Source: UBA952 sp044361535 (GTDB taxonomy: Bacteria; Bacteroidota; Bacteroidia; Flavobacteriales_D; Crocinitomicaceae). Taken from it: 64,000 bases of DNA. The notes beneath the pieces are model-generated. The model made no database searches, was not told the DNA's origin, and saw only the letters and a program-made list of their open reading frames with translations. The position numbers and the translations under genes were made by a program. Location of the stretch: assembly GCA_044361535.1 (NCBI GenBank), contig JBIKIQ010000011.1:1-64000 (forward strand), in the 5' to 3' direction. Below are positions 59,968-64,000 of the stretch, in pieces. Numbering within the stretch: the stretch's first letter is position 1; each line of letters begins with the position of its first letter.

Positions 59968-62589
59968 ATGACGGTATCTGAAATTCGCCAAAAATTTTTC
60001 GTTTTTTTTGCCAGTAAAGGACATGTAATTGTTCCTTCGGCACCCATGGTTGTTAAGAATGATCCAACCTTAATGTTTACTAATGCTGGAATGAACCAAT
60101 TCAAAGATTATTTTTTGGGTTATCAAGTTCCCAAAGATCGTCGTGTTGCCAATTCACAAAAGTGCTTAAGAGTTTCTGGTAAACATAATGATTTAGAAGA
60201 GGTTGGTGTAGATACCTACCATCATACTATGTTTGAGATGCTTGGAAATTGGTCTTTTGGAGATTACTTCAAAGAAGAAGCAATTTCGTGGGCATGGGAA
60301 TTGTTGACAGAAGTTTATAAAATTCCTGTTGATCGTTTATATGTTACAGTTTTTGAAGGAGATGCAAAAGATAATGTTCCAAAAGATAATGAAAGTTATG
60401 CGATTTGGAAACGATTTATTTCTGAAGAGCGAATAGTTTTAGCTTCTAAAAAGGATAATTTTTGGGAAATGGGTGATACAGGGCCATGTGGTCCATGTAC
60501 CGAAATTCATGTGGATTTGAGAGATGAAAGCGAACGAAGTACTATCAACGGGAAAGACTTGGTAAATCAAGATCATCCGCAAGTTATAGAGATTTGGAAT
60601 AACGTTTTTATGCAGTTTAATCGTAAAGCTGATAGTTCTCTTGAACCTCTTCCTGCAACTCATGTTGATACAGGAATGGGCTTGGAACGTTTGGCTATGG
60701 CGCTACAAGGAAAGCAAAGTAATTACGATACAGATTTGTTTCAGACTTTGATTCAGCATATGGTGAAAGTATCAGGAATTTCATACGGTAAATCTGAAGA
60801 AACGGACATCGCTTTGCGGGTAATTGCAGATCATGTACGAACCATTGCTTTTTCAATTGCAGATGGTCAGCTACCCGCAAATAATGGCGCTGGTTATGTA
60901 ATCCGAAGAATTTTGCGGAGAGCAGTTCGTTACGGATATCAAACCTTAGGCTTGAAAGATTCCTTTTTAAGTGATTTATCCCTGGTTTTGGTAGATTTAA
61001 TGGGAAATCCATACGAAGAATTAATCCGAGAAAAAGAGTTAATTGCAAAGGTAATTCGCGAAGAAGAAAATAGTTTTTTCAGAACGCTTGAGCAAGGAAT
61101 TAAGCGTATGGATGACTTGATTCAACATTCGAAAAGTAAAAATCAAACGATAATTTCTGGTGATTCCGTTTTTGAATTGTACGATACCTATGGTTTTCCA
61201 GTTGATTTAACGTCTTTAATTGCCCGCGAAAATGGATTGAGCATCGATGAAGAAGGTTTTCAAAAGGAACTTCAAATTCAAAAAGAACGTTCTCGTGCAG
61301 CAACAGCAGTTGAAACGGATGATTGGATGCAAGTGAATCCAGATGTAACAACTGAATTTATCGGGTATGATTGCGATTCAGCAGAGGTTCAGATTATAAA
61401 ATACCGAAAGGTTTCTCAGAAACAAAAAACGTTTTATCAATTAGTCTTAAATCAAACACCGTTTTATCCAGAAGGAGGAGGACAAGTAGGAGATAAGGGT
61501 GTCTTGAAAAATGATTCAGATACAATTTTAATTTTTGATACGAAGAAAGAAAATAACTTAATAATCCACTTAACGGATAAAATCCCTTCTAACTTGTCGG
61601 GTGAATTTTCTGCCCAAGTTGATATCAATAGAAGAAATATAACCGCCTTAAATCATTCCGCTACGCATTTGTTACACCATGCTTTAAGAACGGTTTTGGG
61701 TACACATGTTGAACAAAAAGGGTCGTTGGTAAATTCAGAGTATTTGCGTTTCGATTTTTCTCATTTTGTGAAGGTAACGGATGAAGAAATGGATCGAATT
61801 GAAGCGTTGGTAACTCAGGTAATTCACCAAAACATTTCGTTGGACGAACGCAGAGCAGTGCCAATTGATGAAGCAAAAGCAATGGGAGCGATGGCCTTGT
61901 TTGGAGAAAAATACGGTGATAATGTACGTGTTATTAAGTTTGGTGATTCAGTGGAATTATGTGGGGGCATTCACGTTTCAAATACGGCAAAAATAGGTTT
62001 GTTTAAAATCATTTCTGAGTCGGCTGTTGCAGCGGGAGTTCGAAGAATTGAGGCAATTACTGGAGCTACTGCAGAAGTTTTTTTCAAAGATAAGGCAGCT
62101 AAATTGGATGCAATAAATATGTTGTTGAAAAATCCGAAAGATTTGGAGAAAGCGATTGATGATTTACTAACTAAAAATCAACAATTGACCAAAGAAATTG
62201 AGCAATTTCAACGTGAAAAAGCGAAAGGCATGAAGGCTGAATTGAAATTGAAAATCTCTGAAATAAATGGTGTTCACTTTTTGGGTGAGGTTGTTGCTTT
62301 GGATGCAAATTCGGTAAAAGACATTCTATTTCAACTAAAGGGAGAAACCCCAAATTTTGTCGGTGTAATTGGAAATACGGAAGGAGAAAAATGTGGGTTA
62401 AGCATTATAATTTCAGATAACTTAGTTGAATCAAACAAGTGGAATGCAGCTCAATTAATCCGAGAAGTTTCATCACACATTCAAGGAGGTGGAGGTGGCC
62501 AACCTTTCTTTGCGACTGCCGGTGGGAAAAACAGTAAGGGGTTAATTACTGCTCTTCAGGCGTTGAAAACAGCGATGAGTCTATCCTAG
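59968..62589 (+). CDS. alaS: Alanyl-tRNA synthetase
   Basis: An 873-residue class II synthetase that charges tRNA-Ala. The catalytic domain has MNQFKDYFLGYQVP and MFEMLGNWSFGDYFK (motif 2) and the later GMGLERLAM; the editing domain has the zinc ligands HSATHLLHHAL and CGGIHVSNTAKIG; the C-terminal DHHA1 domain has SSHIQGGGGGQPFFATAGGK. All key residues look intact. Its stop overlaps that of the flippase on the opposite strand by 9 bases. Confidence 0.97.
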   Translation: MTVSEIRQKFFVFFASKGHVIVPSAPMVVKNDPTLMFTNAGMNQFKDYFLGYQVPKDRRVANSQKCLRVSGKHNDLEEVGVDTYHHTMFEMLGNWSFGDYFKEEAISWAWELLTEVYKIPVDRLYVTVFEGDAKDNVPKDNESYAIWKRFISEERIVLASKKDNFWEMGDTGPCGPCTEIHVDLRDESERSTINGKDLVNQDHPQVIEIWNNVFMQFNRKADSSLEPLPATHVDTGMGLERLAMALQGKQSNYDTDLFQTLIQHMVKVSGISYGKSEETDIALRVIADHVRTIAFSIADGQLPANNGAGYVIRRILRRAVRYGYQTLGLKDSFLSDLSLVLVDLMGNPYEELIREKELIAKVIREEENSFFRTLEQGIKRMDDLIQHSKSKNQTIISGDSVFELYDTYGFPVDLTSLIARENGLSIDEEGFQKELQIQKERSRAATAVETDDWMQVNPDVTTEFIGYDCDSAEVQIIKYRKVSQKQKTFYQLVLNQTPFYPEGGGQVGDKGVLKNDSDTILIFDTKKENNLIIHLTDKIPSNLSGEFSAQVDINRRNITALNHSATHLLHHALRTVLGTHVEQKGSLVNSEYLRFDFSHFVKVTDEEMDRIEALVTQVIHQNISLDERRAVPIDEAKAMGAMALFGEKYGDNVRVIKFGDSVELCGGIHVSNTAKIGLFKIISESAVAAGVRRIEAITGATAEVFFKDKAAKLDAINMLLKNPKDLEKAIDDLLTKNQQLTKEIEQFQREKAKGMKAELKLKISEINGVHFLGEVVALDANSVKDILFQLKGETPNFVGVIGNTEGEKCGLSIIISDNLVESNKWNAAQLIREVSSHIQGGGGGQPFFATAGGKNSKGLITALQALKTAMSLS

Positions 62590-64000
62590 TTTTAGAAGTT
62601 TTTTTGCTCGCTGAACTAAATTTTTAATAAATCCAACGGTTTCGTTTTCAAGTTTGAGAAAATAGAGTGGAACCAAGAATAGTATTGTTACTACGGAAGT
62701 TTGAATGATTAGTTGAAAAATGGGTCTGTCCGATAAATGAATGGTAAAACTTCCAATTACCAACGTTAGCATTCCCAAAAGAATTACAGGTAATTGATTT
62801 TTTGTGAATGGTAACATCTTGAAATGGTAAGCCACAAAAAATAGTCGAATGGCATTATATAAAAACAAGGCAACTAACGTTGAAATAGCAGCGCCATTTG
62901 CTCCATAAATCGGAATCAAAATGAGGTTAAGCACAAATACAACTCCAATTAAAAGTAAAGTAAAGTAAACATCGTATTTGTATTTTTTACTTGTTACTAA
63001 AATAGACCCATTCAATCCACAGTACATATCGATTAGCTTTCCAAGTATTAAAAAGAAGAAAATCCATTTTCCAGTGCTGAATTCAAGTGGTAAATAGGAA
63101 AACAAAGGATCGAAATTTAACCAAATCATTAAGAAGAAAAGAAGTCCAATTACCAAGGAAACCGAGCTGAATTTAATATATAGTTCATGCATCTTATCCA
63201 TTTGTCGGTGTTTCCAATAATCAGAAATCAACGGCACGCTAACACGATGTAATGATTTGTATGGGACTAAGATTGCTCCAGCAAGAAAAACCATGGTACT
63301 ATAAACTCCCGTAGCTTTCAGTCCAATCATTTGTGAAACCATTAGCAAATCAAGAGATGTAACGAGAACATAACCTAATGTATTAATGTAATTTATACCT
63401 GAAAATTGAAATAGAATTCTTTTGAAACGTTTGGATATTTGAATAGAGGATGTAGAAAGATTTAATTCACCTATTTTTTTAAGATAAAGGATCAATATGA
63501 GGGTTGGAATAACATAACTAAGGCTATGAATGATTACGAGCTGTTCGAAATTAAGAATGCCAAATAGCAAAAGAACAAGTAATACTGTTAAGATTAGTCG
63601 CAGAATAATTTCATTTACGATAACGGCCAATAGGTTTTTGTACAAACTTCTCAGATAGATTTCAAAGACCATAAAAAACACATATGAAATCCCAATTGGT
63701 ATTATCCAGATAAAATATTCAGAAAATAAAGGAGATTTTTCGATGTATAGATTTTCTATTTTTGATCGAAACACAAAGGCTATCAAGGTAAAAACGACTA
63801 CGCCAATTGAAACTATTAAGAGCATCAAGGGAATAAATCCAAAATGTTGCTTTTCCTTATTTTTGAAAAATGGAAAAAACTTCCAGGTTGTATAAAACGT
63901 TCCCAAATTGGCAAATTGAGCAAATAGAAGTCCAACTGAAAGTAATAGATTCATCAATCCTATCTGTTCAGTTGACAGAATAAGAATAAATAAGACAGCT
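62581..64000 (-). CDS. Oligosaccharide flippase / polysaccharide exporter (5' end outside the window)
   Basis: An integral membrane protein with 11 or more hydrophobic segments, of the MATE/Wzx (MVF) type. Landmarks: NLGTFYTTWKFFPFFKN after the first helices, FSGINYINTLGYVLVTSLDLLMVSQMIG, GVYSTMVFLAGAILVPYKS and YGANGAAISTLVALFLYN. The frame continues without a stop past 63957 to the window edge (codons read AVLFILILSTEQIGLMN), so the apparent ATG at 63954 is internal and the N-terminus is cut off. It probably flips lipid-linked polysaccharide across the inner membrane. Confidence 0.85.
   Translation of the reverse strand, partial: AVLFILILSTEQIGLMNLLLSVGLLFAQFANLGTFYTTWKFFPFFKNKEKQHFGFIPLMLLIVSIGVVVFTLIAFVFRSKIENLYIEKSPLFSEYFIWIIPIGISYVFFMVFEIYLRSLYKNLLAVIVNEIILRLILTVLLVLLLFGILNFEQLVIIHSLSYVIPTLILILYLKKIGELNLSTSSIQISKRFKRILFQFSGINYINTLGYVLVTSLDLLMVSQMIGLKATGVYSTMVFLAGAILVPYKSLHRVSVPLISDYWKHRQMDKMHELYIKFSSVSLVIGLLFFLMIWLNFDPLFSYLPLEFSTGKWIFFFLILGKLIDMYCGLNGSILVTSKKYKYDVYFTLLLIGVVFVLNLILIPIYGANGAAISTLVALFLYNAIRLFFVAYHFKMLPFTKNQLPVILLGMLTLVIGSFTIHLSDRPIFQLIIQTSVVTILFLVPLYFLKLENETVGFIKNLVQRAKKLLKLG

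Overview
The window is AT-rich bacterial DNA from a member of the Bacteroidota, most likely order Flavobacteriales. A Crocinitomicaceae/Fluviicola-like organism is my best guess from the style of the proteins; no rRNA is present to confirm it. The evidence is: many proteins with type IX secretion system (T9SS) C-terminal sorting domains (types A and B); a PorP/SprF-family protein beside an OmpA/SprB-repeat protein; a Bacteroidota-specific DUF4295 gene in the rpmB-rpmG cluster; and repeated TAnnTTTG promoter elements, the -7 box of this phylum.

Layout. 96-4835 (+): purQ, purD, a CNNM/CorC-type membrane protein, a secreted beta-propeller-like protein and a HAD phosphatase, closely packed. 4843-6482 (-): a secreted DUF2927-like T9SS cargo protein and a Sco-type copper chaperone. 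6603-10040 (+): a nitronate monooxygenase-like flavoprotein and two overlapping M16 peptidases (active plus inactive partner). 10101-14201 (+): a 1097-residue T9SS type B protein and a small type A protein. 14293-18163 (+): icd with a clear terminator, a DUF4403 lipoprotein and an OmpA protein. 18185-19408 (-): queA. 20086-34098 (+): two large secreted adhesin-like proteins (3127 and 1221 residues) that share an almost identical C-terminal sorting module. Families of short hairpin repeats lie around them and, in one case, inside the coding sequence. 34202-46979 (-): LuxE-like acyl-protein synthetase, a 1347-residue T9SS cargo protein, a LpxL-like acyltransferase, rarA, an OmpA/SprB-repeat protein with a PorP/SprF partner, a leucine-rich-repeat protein, ribF and ahcY. 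47101-50319 (+): ndk, prfC and two coiled-coil lipoproteins. 50372-55807 (-): a helix-hairpin-helix/beta-barrel protein with a PorV-like barrel, then several small envelope proteins. 55981-62589 (+): a T9SS-exported esterase, rpmB-rpmG-DUF4295-ftsY, a TraB/GumN protein and alaS. 62581-64000 (-): a flippase that runs off the window.

Housekeeping functions (purine synthesis, TCA cycle, translation, flavin and SAM cycles) alternate with envelope and secretion genes. At least seven genes encode likely T9SS cargo, but no core secretion motor genes (gldK-N, sprA/E/T) are present. I found no CRISPR array, tRNA, rRNA, prophage or insertion sequence. The most unusual features are the hairpin-repeat family (an 11-base core with complementary arms that differ from copy to copy), its translation inside the leader of the 3127-residue protein, a 17-base tandem array of half-elements, an apparently interrupted Ig-like module in the giant protein, and several promoters placed almost on top of start codons.
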